This document shows positions 46,592 through 55,970 of a stretch of DNA of 64,000 nt, in pieces (the stretch's first letter is position 1; every line of letters begins with the position of its first letter). The notes beneath the pieces are model-generated. The model was given only the letters and a program-made list of their open reading frames with translations, did no database searches and was not told where the DNA came from. Where the stretch lies: positions 248,001 through 312,000 of the forward strand of contig NZ_CP125650.1 of assembly GCF_030053135.1 (NCBI RefSeq). Reading direction: 5' to 3'. Made by a program: the position numbers and the translations under genes. The DNA is from Rhizobium sp. BT04 (GTDB lineage Bacteria; Pseudomonadota; Alphaproteobacteria; Rhizobiales; Rhizobiaceae).

Positions 46592-47280
46592 CTTGCTTGA
46601 AGCCTTTCGTGGTTCGCGCGGCTCCAGGCGGCGCGACGGGCCCGTTTGGCAAGGACGCCTGAGAGATGCCTGCGGTAATCTGCAGAGGCATGGATATCCG
46701 TGTTGGGCGTGAGGATTCCAGCCAGGCGATCCGCCACCGTATCGAGAGCCGGCTCGGAAACATCCGTCCCCTCGATGATGCCCTCGATCTCTTCAAGCCG
46801 CAGCGGGGTTTCACCAACGCCCATCATGCCAACGCGAACGTCAGACGCCCTGCCATCTACACAATGCAGCGTCGTCGCAAAGCAAGCGAGTGCGAAGTCC
46901 CCGTGGCGTTTTGCAAACTCCTCAAATCCCCATCCGGCATCCGGTCTCATCGCGTCGAGCTCGACGCGAATTACAAACTCGTCCGGTTCCAACGAGTTGA
47001 CCAGCGATCCGACAAAAAAATCGGCTGCAGGTATTTCGCGTCTGCCGCGCTGAGAGGAGGCGATGACCGTCCCACCGAGGAACCGTGTCATCATCGGCAT
47101 CTCGGTCGCTGGATCCGCATGCGCGACGCTGCCGCCGAAGGTGCCGCGGTTGCGCACGCTCATATGGGTGACGTGATGCATCGCCTCATGCACGATCGGC
47201 AAGTGTTGGCGGATGATCGGGTCTGTCGCGGTCAAGTGATGGCGTACCGTCGGCGCCGATTCTCACCCGATCTCCGTGCA
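46588..47280 (-). pseudogene. Molybdenum hydroxylase FAD-binding subunit (CoxM-like), 5' truncated
   Basis: The frame has RNRGTFGGSVAHADPATEMP, the FAD-binding motif of the family, and the C-terminal domain (GMMGVGETPLRLEEIEGIIE). The first 80-90 residues, with the AGGT-type motif, are missing or frameshifted, and IS66 debris joins at about 47300. It is the first gene of the FAD, Fe-S, lactonase, large-subunit operon. Confidence 0.75.
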
Positions 47281-47299
47281 GTTCGATCCGATCTCCATG

Positions 47300-47600
47300 A
47301 ACCGACGTTACTACGCGCGGCGCCCAAAATCCCGCGGCCCTGCTCGGATGGATACGATCTCTCTGAGCAGTTCGAGGTTCTCGCCGGTCATGGTGGCCAC
47401 GTCTTCGATCGTGCAGATATGCATCGAACGAGCCATCAGGCGGCCTTTTGCGCAGTGGAGACCGTCGGAAGCATATTCCACGGCAACAGGTCTTCAAGCC
47501 TATCTACCGGTTAATCTTTGATCTGGGTTAGGACGTCCGTGAGGTAGCTCTCGGGGTTGCGGCCATGCAGTTTGTCCGTTCCAATGATGGTCAAGATATT
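47300..47600 (-). pseudogene. IS66-family transposase C-terminal remnant with small adjoining frame
   Basis: Minus-strand HGRNPESYLTDVLTQIKD, an in-frame TAA, then RLEDLLPWNMLPTVST and a stop near 47436 match the end of IS66 TnpC. The next 130 bases (MHICTIEDVATMTGENLELL) resemble a small frame often seen beside rhizobial IS66 copies. Nothing else of the element remains. Confidence 0.6.
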
Positions 47601-47662
47601 AGCGTTGCGCTATCCCGTTCGTAATTTGCATCGTGTAAGTCTTCACTCCTGATGCTCGTTCT

Positions 47663-47699
47663 CGGGCCGCGCCACGCAACGCGCGGCCCGTCTTTCGGT
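47663..47699 (+). terminator. Strong hairpin, probable intrinsic terminator
   Basis: CGGGCCGCGC pairs perfectly with GCGCGGCCCG over an 8-base loop, followed by TCTTTCGGTTTT. It insulates the rhizavidin gene from upstream transcription. Confidence 0.6.
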
Positions 47700-47804
47700 T
47701 TTCTCAACCCGGGAAATTGCTACTCGGATTGATTGATTATTACGAGTTTATATGCAACCTTCGGTACGATCGCCGACGGTCGGCGCACATCAGGAGGAAA
47801 AACC

Positions 47805-48272
47805 ATGATCCGTACTAATGCAGTTGCAGCACTTGTGTTTGCTGTAGCAACCTCAGCTCTTGCTTTCGATGCAAGCAACTTCAAGGATTTTTCAAGCATC
47901 GCATCGGCTTCCAGCAGTTGGCAGAACCAGTCCGGCTCGACGATGATCATTCAAGTCGACTCGTTCGGAAATGTCTCCGGCCAATATGTAAACAGAGCCC
48001 AGGGCACCGGATGCCAGAACTCGCCCTATCCGCTAACAGGAAGGGTAAACGGGACGTTCATCGCATTTTCGGTCGGCTGGAACAATTCGACGGAGAACTG
48101 CAATTCCGCAACCGGATGGACCGGCTACGCACAGGTCAACGGCAACAACACTGAGATAGTCACGAGCTGGAACCTCGCTTACGAAGGCGGCTCCGGTCCG
48201 GCCATTGAGCAAGGACAAGACACTTTCCAGTACGTGCCGACGACTGAGAACAAAAGCCTCTTGAAGGATTAA
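47805..48272 (+). CDS. Rhizavidin, secreted biotin-binding protein
   Basis: 155 residues from ATG 47805, which sits eight bases after AGGAGG; an in-frame ATG at 47733 adds 24 residues and has no site. The signal peptide is MIRTNAVAALVFAVATSALA, and the mature protein starts FDASNFKDFSSIAS. Avidin-fold features include SSWQNQSGSTMIIQVDS and the biotin-site tryptophans in GWTGYAQVN and TSWNLAYEG. The sequence agrees with my memory of rhizavidin of Rhizobium etli, a dimeric avidin. Its natural role may be biotin scavenging or defence. It lies among IS66 debris, which suggests transfer. Confidence 0.95.
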   Translation: MIRTNAVAALVFAVATSALAFDASNFKDFSSIASASSSWQNQSGSTMIIQVDSFGNVSGQYVNRAQGTGCQNSPYPLTGRVNGTFIAFSVGWNNSTENCNSATGWTGYAQVNGNNTEIVTSWNLAYEGGSGPAIEQGQDTFQYVPTTENKSLLKD

Positions 48273-48375
48273 TCTCCTCTGCCCTGCCGGCGCTGGCCCG
48301 TCAGAGATTGTGGAGCAAGAATTCATCGAATATGGCCAAAGGCTTAGACGAAGCTGCTTTCCCTGCCGAATAAAA

Positions 48376-48401
48376 GCGCCGCGTGCTCGTCCGCGCGGCG
48401 C
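48376..48401. terminator. GC-rich hairpin after rhizavidin
   Basis: GCGCCGCG and CGCGGCGC are complementary around a 10-base loop, 100 bases after the rhizavidin stop, with AATAAAA before and AAATCCTTATTTG after. It could terminate from either side. Confidence 0.45.
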
Positions 48402-48459
48402 AAATCCTTATTTGATGAGTTCAATGCGGCCAAAACGGCAAGCTTTCCGGACAAAAGTA

Positions 48460-48723
48460 AGCATCCGAGGATGCGCCGCCTTGGGGCAAACGCGGCGATC
48501 TGATCAAGGTCGTTTGGCACGATGGCCAGGGGGCCTGCCTGTTCACGAAAAAATTGGAGCGAGGAAGGTTTATCTAGCGTGACGGCCAGGGCGCTTGTCT
48601 GTTCACGAAGAAGCTGGAGCGCGGCCGCTTCATCTGGCCGTCAGCCGCTGACGGCACGGTGGTGATCACACCGGCGCAGCTCGGTTATCTGCTCGAAGGT
48701 CTACAGAAATATCCCTGCTTGTG
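48460..48723 (+). pseudogene. IS66 TnpB remnant, hybrid of two diverged copies
   Basis: WHDGQGACLFTKKLERGRFI is followed by a stop, then the same segment DGQGACLFTKKLERGRFI appears again 58 bases later and continues WPSAADGTVVITPAQLGYLL, the end of TnpB. The two copies differ mostly at third codon positions, so they come from two different IS66 relatives joined together, not from a recent duplication. Confidence 0.75.
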
Positions 48724-49281
48724 AGTCTGACGAATCATCACCGGACAAGATCGAGGTGCTGGATCCGAGCCATCCGTTATTTGGACGCTCCTTTAATGTG
48801 ATGCGTGAGGTGGGACGTAGAGGCGGCAACTTCGCGCCGTCGTATGAGGTTGAACATCGTGGTGGATCGACCTTGCTGATACCCGTGTCTGCGACACAGG
48901 GATATGTCGAAGCCTGAAATACTGACGCGCGAAGGACACCATTCGCCCAATTGTGAGGAGAAGGTTTTGCCAATCACTGTGCAACGCCTCCGCCTTGCAG
49001 CGGGCATCTAGGTAAAGGCACAGCGCAACAGATGGACACACGAACCTAGTTTGCTCAGCGCCGTACAACTTGCCGCCAGGCTCGATATTCCCGTCAATTG
49101 GATTTACGTTCAAATCAGGCGGAAGCGCCTGCTCATCGACCAGCAATCAACCGGAGCATATTTGTTCCAAAATTCCCCAGCGGTCGTCAACGCGGTTCGC
49201 GACCTTCGCAACCGTACCATTCATCAACTCGATCTGAGAATCATTCAGCCTCACCAGGAGGGGCATCAACATGCGTTGTCG
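48720..49281 (+). pseudogene. Fragments of a large serine-recombinase locus
   Basis: SPDKIEVLDPSHPLFGRSFN and STLLIPVSATQGY (to 48917) belong to a small protein that rhizobia often carry next to a recombinase gene. Then ILTREGHHSPNCEE and LAARLDIPVNWIYVQIRRKR with RNRTIHQLDLRIIQPHQEGH resemble the C-terminal tail of that recombinase. Stops and a missing catalytic domain show it is dead. Family assignment is from memory. Confidence 0.45.
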
Positions 49282-49385
49282 CTGGAGGGAATTGACTGGC
49301 GCGCACGGCAGGAAACCTGGCGCCCCAGCCGGGTTTGACTCAATTTTTGCATTGAGATTGTTGAGAAATCTGATTCAATGTCGTT

Positions 49386-50060
49386 ATGACATTGCCGCCG
49401 CTTACCCTGCCATCGGACCTTGCCAGCGCTCATCCGGCGCTGCTGGCCGAACGTGCTGCGCGGCTGCAAGCTGAGGCGGACGCGGCCAACGCGAAGGCGC
49501 GGCTGTCGAGCATTGAGGCGCTCAACGTGCATTTGCAGTTGCTGATCGGCAAGCTGGAGCGCGAGAAGCACGGGCCGCGCCGCGAGCGCACGCAGCGGCT
49601 GATCGATCAGTTGGAATTTGCAGCTCGAAGAGCTCGTGGCGTAGGCCGCCGAGGACGAACTGAGCGTCCAAGAGGCCGCGGCCAGAACGCAGTCCGTGCG
49701 CGCCTTCGCCCGCAAGCGTCCAGTGCGCAAGGCGTCGCCCAAAGACGTCGAGCGCGCACGCATCGTCATCGAAGCGCCGACGGCATGTGCCTGCTGTGGC
49801 GGCTCGCGGCTGTCGAAGCTGGGCGAGGATGTGACGGAAACGCTGGAGGATATCCCGCGCCGATTCAAGGTGATCGAGACGGTGCGCGAGAAATTTACCT
49901 GCCGCGATTGCGAGGCGATCAGTCAGGCTCCCGCACCGTTCCATGCGACGCCCGCGCGGCTTCATCGGCCCTCAGTTGCTGGCGACGATCGTGTTCGACA
50001 AGTTCGGGCAGCACATCCCGCTGAACCGCCAGAGCACGCGGTTCAAATGTGAGGCATCGG
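49386..50060 (+). pseudogene. IS66-family transposase TnpC, N-terminal part
   Basis: The coiled-coil start (ALNVHLQLLIGKLEREKHGP) and, after frame changes, the zinc-finger-like CACCGGSRLSKLGEDVTETL and TCRDCEAISQAPAPFHATPA, then GPQLLATIVFDKFGQHIPLN, are typical of TnpC. It breaks off at about 50060, just short of the 3' end of the multicopper-oxidase operon. The DDE core is absent. Confidence 0.8.
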
Positions 50061-50130
50061 TCCGTCGACCCAGACCCTGGCCGGTGAATGTTGATCCGAA
50101 TGTCTTCGAGCTGCGGCAAATGCTGGAGCA

Positions 50131-50523
50131 TCACTGTCGCACGGCATACCAGGAGGCAACGTAGCCGGCTGCGGCGACCCCATGCGAATGCGGGACGTCG
50201 CGGACGATGCTACCGACAATGGCGTCCCTTTGATCGACGCCATTCGGCCAGTTCGGCACGATGTAGCCGCGATAGCTGTAGATCCAGGTCTCGCCGGCCA
50301 CATCGCCCTTTCCAGTGAATTGCAGCTCGACAGGGTCTCCCGGACGCACCGTACCGGTCAATTCCAGCGACCACCCGGGCCCACCAATGGTTCCGCCGAC
50401 CTTGCGCCGAGCCAACTCGGTCAGCACCAGCGTTCCCTGGCCAAATTCCAGTGCATTGAAATCAACCGATAAATCGGGATTGTTGATCAGGCTGCGATAA
50501 CTCCAAGTGCCAGTGAAGCTCAT
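50131..50523 (-). CDS. Small putative beta-barrel protein downstream of the multicopper oxidase
   Basis: 130 residues from ATG 50523 with GGGAGG nearby. The sequence is rich in beta strands and Gly (GTWSYRSLINNPDLSVDFNA; GGTIGGPGWSLELTGTV; ELQFTGKGDVAGETWIYSYR) and has no signal peptide. The GTW start and strand pattern recall small barrels such as avidins or lipocalin-like proteins, but no family is identified. It is 26 bases after the oxidase gene on the same strand, so they are cotranscribed. Confidence 0.65.
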   Translation of the reverse strand: MSFTGTWSYRSLINNPDLSVDFNALEFGQGTLVLTELARRKVGGTIGGPGWSLELTGTVRPGDPVELQFTGKGDVAGETWIYSYRGYIVPNWPNGVDQRDAIVGSIVRDVPHSHGVAAAGYVASWYAVRQ

Positions 50524-50549
50524 AGTTCCTCCCAATGGCGATCGACGCC

Positions 50550-52493
50550 CTAATGATGGCCGGAAACGGTGCCACCCTGGCCGTCCGGCAGGGTGATCCT
50601 GATGTTCTGCATCATGCCCTGGTCCTCATGATCGAGGATGTGGCAATGCAGAACGAACTCGCCGATATAGCGCTGGTAGTGCGTCCGCACGGTGATCGTG
50701 TAGCGCGCCGACGGATCGGTGCCGGGATTCTTGATCCACAGCGTGTCCTTCCAGACATTTTTCAAGCCTGGATATTGCGGATCGCCGTCGTCATCGGCGC
50801 CAAGCGCGCTGACATCGTTGCCGGCCGCATCGACAATTTTGATGATCTGAAACGGATTGACATGGATATGGAATGGGTGGCTGACGAAATCCGAGCGGAG
50901 CGTCCATTCGTCGACTCCGCTCAGCGGCAACGTCCGGTCGATGCGGTTGGGATCATAAGGTTTGCCGTCAACCTCGAAGAAGGTGGCACCCGGCTGTTTC
51001 ACATCGATGTTAAACACCAGTTGCTGCTCGCCGGTGACCTCGCCCGCGTCGATGTCCGGATGGGGAATAAAGCTTGAGAGCGACATCTCGTTCTTGAGGT
51101 CATCGATAACCTTGCCGGCGACATTCTGTGACATCGTGCGCTCAGCCGCCGAAATCAGCCAATCCTGCAGATAGGTGCCGATCTCGCCATTGACGGCATG
51201 GCCGCCTACTGCAGTGACTATGCCGAGAAGCCGTCGGCTTGGAGCCTCCTGGTTGACGCTGGCCGCTGCCGGTGCGGCGCCATCGATGATGCAGTAGTCA
51301 CCCGCTCCTGGCAACACCACCAGCGCGTCAACGCGGTAGCCCGGTTGCAGGATCGCTTGCTGCCGCATCTGCACCTGCGCCATTGTCAGCCCGTCCTGGG
51401 CCACCACCCCATACGGAATAGTATCCTTGCCGCAATTCTGATCGATCCATCTGTCGGTGTCCGCTGCCGCAAGCGTGCGGAACGCGGTCGTCCCGGTCTT
51501 GCGCCGGATTTCGAAATTGATGGTGTCGCGAACCCCGGCGTGTATCATCCGCCACCGCTCGACCGAGCCAGCCTCCGCTAATGCCAACTGACCAAGCACC
51601 TGGCCGTTGACGCTGGTGAAGCGGCCCGAAGCCGGCCAACTGCCAGGTCCGAACTGATCGTAGCTTTCGATGCCGCCCACCTGTCCTGGCTGGCAATCAT
51701 AAGTGATGTCGCCATTGTTATCGGTGCAAGCATATTGAATCTGCTGTAGCACCAAAACCCGTTCGGCGATATCGGAGCCGCCCGGCTGCTTCAATAGGCG
51801 GTCGATATCGCCAGTCTCGGTCGGTGTCGGCATGCGATCGCCACGGATGATCAACGCCCCGGACATGCCACTCGACACCTGCAATGCGGTTGATCCGTGT
51901 AGGTGTGGGTGATACCAGAAGGTGCCGGCGGGATGCTCAACGGCGATGTTGTATTCATATTGGAACGAAACGCCGGGACGGATTGAGATCAGCACATTAT
52001 CGCCATTGCCAGACGGATTTACCCAGAGACCGTGCGAATGCAGGTTGGTACCGTTGAAGCAATGGGGGGTATTGGCACTGCCACCGCCGATGCCGCAGGT
52101 GGAATCCTGAGGGAACAGGTTGTGAAGCGTTACCCGCACCGTCTGACCGGGCCGTAGATCGATGGTCGGTCCAACCAATGGCGTGTCGGCACCGGATAAG
52201 CCGGTCTGGCGGGCGTCTTGATAGCCGCGCAGTTTAACGTGGTCGTAGCGCGCCGTGGCCGGATTGTAGATCTGTCGGTCGAGATAGGTAGCGTTCATAT
52301 CGAGCAGAACCTCGCCCGGAAATGTCTCCCGGCTTTGTTCGAAGGTTTTCAGCATCCCCTGGGATTTTGTGATAGGTTGCAGCATATAGGCCAGGGGGTT
52401 AGTCACGGCCCTGGCCTCTTGAGCGACTGCGAATAGCGCATGGGTGACCGAAAAAACGCTCGCCATACCGAAGATCGCAATTTTGTCAGACAC
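50550..52493 (-). CDS. Multicopper oxidase (laccase-like)
   Basis: 647 residues from GTG 52493, which has GGAGGG ten bases upstream and gives a Sec signal peptide (AIFGMASVFSVTHALFAVAQ); an ATG at 52559 is an alternative. All four copper motifs are present: LHSHGLW, WYHPHLHGST, HPFHIHVNP and HCHILDHEDQGMM. The last holds the type 1 copper ligands with Met as axial neighbour. Such periplasmic enzymes oxidise phenols or Cu(I)/Mn(II) with reduction of oxygen to water. About 200 residues more than simple CueO-type forms suggest extra surface loops. Substrate unknown. Confidence 0.9.
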   Translation of the reverse strand: MSDKIAIFGMASVFSVTHALFAVAQEARAVTNPLAYMLQPITKSQGMLKTFEQSRETFPGEVLLDMNATYLDRQIYNPATARYDHVKLRGYQDARQTGLSGADTPLVGPTIDLRPGQTVRVTLHNLFPQDSTCGIGGGSANTPHCFNGTNLHSHGLWVNPSGNGDNVLISIRPGVSFQYEYNIAVEHPAGTFWYHPHLHGSTALQVSSGMSGALIIRGDRMPTPTETGDIDRLLKQPGGSDIAERVLVLQQIQYACTDNNGDITYDCQPGQVGGIESYDQFGPGSWPASGRFTSVNGQVLGQLALAEAGSVERWRMIHAGVRDTINFEIRRKTGTTAFRTLAAADTDRWIDQNCGKDTIPYGVVAQDGLTMAQVQMRQQAILQPGYRVDALVVLPGAGDYCIIDGAAPAAASVNQEAPSRRLLGIVTAVGGHAVNGEIGTYLQDWLISAAERTMSQNVAGKVIDDLKNEMSLSSFIPHPDIDAGEVTGEQQLVFNIDVKQPGATFFEVDGKPYDPNRIDRTLPLSGVDEWTLRSDFVSHPFHIHVNPFQIIKIVDAAGNDVSALGADDDGDPQYPGLKNVWKDTLWIKNPGTDPSARYTITVRTHYQRYIGEFVLHCHILDHEDQGMMQNIRITLPDGQGGTVSGHH

Positions 52494-52559
52494 AGACAAA
52501 CAACCCTCCCAAACCTCTGCCCGGAGTTTTGTTCTCCCCGGGTCGAACCGCATCCACAA

Positions 52560-53124
52560 AGTTCTACTGCGTCACCATGCGTTCACCTGCAATTCGACTT
52601 TGACTCGCGCGCTTTCTCGGGAGAAGACAGCTGCCGCCGCGCGACGAGAAAGTTTCAAGACTCATGCCACTCTGGCCGGATCGAGCCTCAGAAGGAATCT
52701 TGTGCCTATGCTTCAAGGACTTCCACGAGAGCGCGGTAGGAAGTCGGGCGGAACAGCACCATGGCGCGCACCTGACAAACCTGACAGCAGGTGTAGTAGG
52801 CCCGACATTTTTGTGGGGAGCATCGTTACGTGCGGCAATACGCGTCTCACCTTGTTTGTTTGTCGAGCTGCACTCGAGCAACGCCTTGACGCTCATATCG
52901 CGGTCACCGCCGCGGGCATTAATGTCGGCGTCACATACCGTTCATCACACCGCCTAATCGGAGAGACACCACGGGCAGACTACGCCAGTTCTTCCGGCTC
53001 TCTGCGCTGCGCGATGATCTCGAAACAAGGTTGCTTGCTCAGGAGTATCGCGCCCTGCTCCTCGACGATCATTTCGACGACGGCAGGAGGGAGCCCTTCC
53101 ACAATCTTCTCCTATGGACGTCTC
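52560..53124. other. Region between the oxidase and RibD-like genes
   Basis: Mostly without supported genes. A plus-strand frame ending at 53186 has a coherent stretch (RQFFRLSALRDDLETRLLAQ; LLLDDHFDDGRREPFHNLLL), possibly the end of a lost gene that I cannot name. Confidence 0.35.
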
Positions 53125-53826
53125 TTATGGACGTCCAACGCGATATCTCAGATGCACGGAGCCGAGGCCAGCGGCTTCGGCGCTGATAAACGTGAGCCTC
53201 GCCCTGCCGGCAAGCCCATCCTCGCCGCCCTCGAATATGGCCGGTGTATTCGACTTGCCTCCGATCGCAGGGAAGATGACCAGGCTGACCTCGTCAACAA
53301 GACCCGCCTTCAAGAAATGGCCATTGGTTTGCGCCCCGCCTTCCAGCATCAAGCGCTTCACACCGAACTCGGTTCCAAGAAGGTCAAGCGCGTTTTTCAG
53401 ATCGACGCCATCTTTCTCCGAGACGATATAGGAAACGCCAGCCTGGGTGAGGCCCGCCAGGTAAGCATCATCCACGTCAGATCCTGTCAGGACCACAAGG
53501 TGAGCTCCCTCAATGTCGCTCTTGTCCCAGCGTAGCCGACCGTCCTTATCCACGATGACAGCGAACTCGCCGGCGTCCGGGTTGGCGATATGGATCGGTC
53601 GCGCGGCTGTGCCGGTTGCTTGATAGGGGCGGTCGACGGCGTCCGCGAACTCTTCTCCCGTCGCTCTTCCCGAAAGCCAGGCGTCGGCACCGATCTTCTC
53701 ATGCAGGCCGTCATAGATCTTCACGAGCTCATCGACCGAATGGCCGGTTGCCTCGGCCCAATCATTGACGATCAATCGGCCATCCAGCGGCGACATCATG
53801 TGACAGATTACATAGGGTCTGGGCAT
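53125..53826 (-). CDS. RibD C-terminal/dihydrofolate-reductase-like oxidoreductase
   Basis: 233 residues from ATG 53826 (GAGGAG upstream; ATG 53850 is less likely). The family pattern includes VICHMMSPLDGRL, DAWLSGRATGEEF, VKRLMLEGGAQTNGHFLKAG and LVDEVSLVIFPAIGGK. These NADPH-binding proteins resemble the reductase half of riboflavin enzyme RibD, but stand-alone forms often reduce unknown substrates. It follows a short-chain dehydrogenase gene by 31 bases on the same strand. Confidence 0.85.
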   Translation of the reverse strand: MPRPYVICHMMSPLDGRLIVNDWAEATGHSVDELVKIYDGLHEKIGADAWLSGRATGEEFADAVDRPYQATGTAARPIHIANPDAGEFAVIVDKDGRLRWDKSDIEGAHLVVLTGSDVDDAYLAGLTQAGVSYIVSEKDGVDLKNALDLLGTEFGVKRLMLEGGAQTNGHFLKAGLVDEVSLVIFPAIGGKSNTPAIFEGGEDGLAGRARLTFISAEAAGLGSVHLRYRVGRP

Positions 53827-53857
53827 TGGATTACTCTCCTCTACAAACATTCCACCG

Positions 53858-54709
53858 TCAGTGACCTGACTTCAACCAGGCTGCGAATTTATCCATCCAG
53901 TCGGGGTGCCAGCGTGAAAGCGCCGGCCGGTTCAGGATCATGTCGTCGGCCGCCCAGCGGATCCTTCTGGCATCGATCGCAGACGTAACCGCGTTATCCG
54001 GACAGATGATGTAAAAATTCTCGTCGAGCAGACGGACCAGGAAGTATTCCACCAGTTGCTCTGCGGTCCATGCCTCATCGGGTTTCGCAATGCCCTGCGG
54101 CTTGAGTGCGATGTTCATGGGTGTCCACGTGTAGCCAGGGACGAGGAGATGAGCCGAAACACGACCTCCCGTCTCCTTCAGAAGCTCGTGCGACAGCTGT
54201 TCGGTCAGGACTTTGACAGCTGCCTTTGCCACCGAATATGCGGCGTTACCTGGAGGAGTCGTAATACCTTCCTTGGAGCCGAGGTTGACAACGGCCGACT
54301 GGCGACCGGCTTCGATCATGTAGGGCACGAAGACGTGTTGCGCGGCCAGAACACCTCCGAAGTTTACATCGATCTGGCGTCGCCACTTTGCAGGATTGTC
54401 CCAAGGGCCGGCTCCTTGCGTTATGCCCGCGTTGTTTACTAGGACGGCCACGTCGCCAAACCGCGAAATCGTTTCGTCCCGCAACCTGGTCAGTGCCGAC
54501 AAATCTGATACGTCGCCGCTCACGATCAGGATGTCCGTGTCGAGTGTCGAAGTAACATCCTCAAGTGCGTCGGCGTCGAGATCCAGCAGCGCGAGCTTCA
54601 TGCCGCGGGCCGCGAGAGCCCTCGCGATTGCCAAGCCGATGCCCTTCGCAGCTCCCGTGATGACCGCAACGCGGCCAGGAGCAACGACGCTGTTCATTCT
54701 CTCGCTCAT
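53858..54709 (-). CDS. Short-chain dehydrogenase/reductase (SDR)
   Basis: 283 residues. Cofactor motif TGAAKGIGLAIARAL, NNAGI, and the active-site Ser/Tyr/Lys in NLGSKEGITT and AAYSVAKAAVKVLTEQLS. The C-terminal 60 residues (DEAWTAEQLVEYFLVRLLDE) are longer than in minimal SDRs. It starts an operon with the RibD-like gene and is divergent from two other SDR genes. Substrate unknown. Confidence 0.85.
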   Translation of the reverse strand: MSERMNSVVAPGRVAVITGAAKGIGLAIARALAARGMKLALLDLDADALEDVTSTLDTDILIVSGDVSDLSALTRLRDETISRFGDVAVLVNNAGITQGAGPWDNPAKWRRQIDVNFGGVLAAQHVFVPYMIEAGRQSAVVNLGSKEGITTPPGNAAYSVAKAAVKVLTEQLSHELLKETGGRVSAHLLVPGYTWTPMNIALKPQGIAKPDEAWTAEQLVEYFLVRLLDENFYIICPDNAVTSAIDARRIRWAADDMILNRPALSRWHPDWMDKFAAWLKSGH

Positions 54710-55176
54710 TTTTTGTCTTTCCCGTCATTGGACCGTCACCGCTGGAAGGTGTGCCGGACAAGCCGTCGCCGTGGAATTTTTCTCCGAGAAGCGTGCCGGC
54801 CGATGGCACCAGCGCAGAGAAGTCCATCAACGCTACTCGGGCGCTTGGGTCGTCGGATCATATCCGCGGGCTGCGAACGACCGTTCGATCGCACTATAAG
54901 AATAGGGTAGCGCGACGGCTACTTGAAGTGAGCGGGATCGCACGCACCGATGAGCCGTGTTCACTCAAGGGCCTTCGTGACGTAGGGAATGCCTGGCCAG
55001 TTCGACCGCGGACGGGACCAAAAAGGTAACGCACTCCTGGTCCCTGCCAGATCGGTGGATGATTTTCACTCGCCGCCCCGATCAATTTTGCTCATGTAAC
55101 CAATCGGCTCCACGGGCATTTGGTCACCAGCGCCTCGAGACGATCGTGGTGCTGACCAAACCAAAGGAGTGAAATC
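54710..55176. promoter_or_regulatory. Divergent promoter region of the SDR clusters
   Basis: 467 bases between the two oppositely directed redox operons. The LysR-type regulator encoded at 57049 is a natural candidate to act here. I could not define a T-N11-A site with confidence. Confidence 0.35.
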
Positions 55177-55959
55177 ATGACAGGGAATAAACCACTCGCA
55201 ATGATCACGGGCGGCTCATCTGGAATAGGCTTCGAGCTTGCCAAACAATTCGCCAAGAATGGATTCGATGTCGCCATTTCAGGCTCAAGCGACAAGGTGA
55301 ACGAGGCCGCCGATGCGCTACGAAGCCTTGATGCCGAAGCATATCCGTTCAAAGCGGATGCCTCGACGTACGATGGCGTCGAGAGGTTCTGGACCTTTAC
55401 GCAGGGGCTGGGGCGCCCCTTGGAAGCCGCGGCTCTGAACGTCGGTATCGGTATTGGCGGCGCCTTTGTCGATAACGATCTCGAGGATGAGCTTCGCCTG
55501 CTTGCGATCAATGTAACCGGGACCGTCCATATGGCCAAACGCGTCGTCCAACATATGGTCAAGAACGGCCGCGGCAGGATTCTCATCACCTCCTCGGTTT
55601 CGGCGACCCTGCCCACGCCATACGAAACCGTTTACGGCCCGTCGAAGGCATTCGGTTACATGTTCGCGGAATCTCTGCGCGAGGAGTTGCGCTCGACCGG
55701 GGTCACGGTGACGGCACTCCTTCCGGGCGCCACCAACAGCGACTTCCACGCGAACGCTGGAATGGGCGGTACGAAGCTCGGTGGCCAACAAAAAAACGAC
55801 AAGACGCTCGTCGCCAAGCAGGGCTTCGAGGCCCTCATGAACGGCATCGACCATATCGTCGGCGGAGATCAGAAAACCAAGCGGCAGGTGTTGGAAAACC
55901 GGACGACCCCCGAGCCCGTCAAAGCCGCGCGGCAAGCCGAATTGACCCAACCGCAGTGA
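55177..55959 (+). CDS. Short-chain dehydrogenase/reductase (SDR)
   Basis: 260 residues, ATG eight bases after AAAGGAG. TGGSSGIGFELAKQFAKNG is the cofactor motif; the usual NNAG is replaced by LNVGIGIGG. The catalytic residues are in ITSSVSATLP and YGPSKAFGYMFAESL (Y-x3-K). The tail (QKTKRQVLENRTTPEPVKAA) is family-typical for oxidoreductases of this branch. The next SDR gene starts 11 bases after its stop. Confidence 0.85.
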   Translation: MTGNKPLAMITGGSSGIGFELAKQFAKNGFDVAISGSSDKVNEAADALRSLDAEAYPFKADASTYDGVERFWTFTQGLGRPLEAAALNVGIGIGGAFVDNDLEDELRLLAINVTGTVHMAKRVVQHMVKNGRGRILITSSVSATLPTPYETVYGPSKAFGYMFAESLREELRSTGVTVTALLPGATNSDFHANAGMGGTKLGGQQKNDKTLVAKQGFEALMNGIDHIVGGDQKTKRQVLENRTTPEPVKAARQAELTQPQ

Positions 55960-55970
55960 AGGAGCACGTC

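Noticed and set aside
52444..53535. Plus-strand 363-codon open frame
   Set aside because: It overlaps the starts of the multicopper oxidase and much of the RibD-like gene on the other strand and has no protein features.
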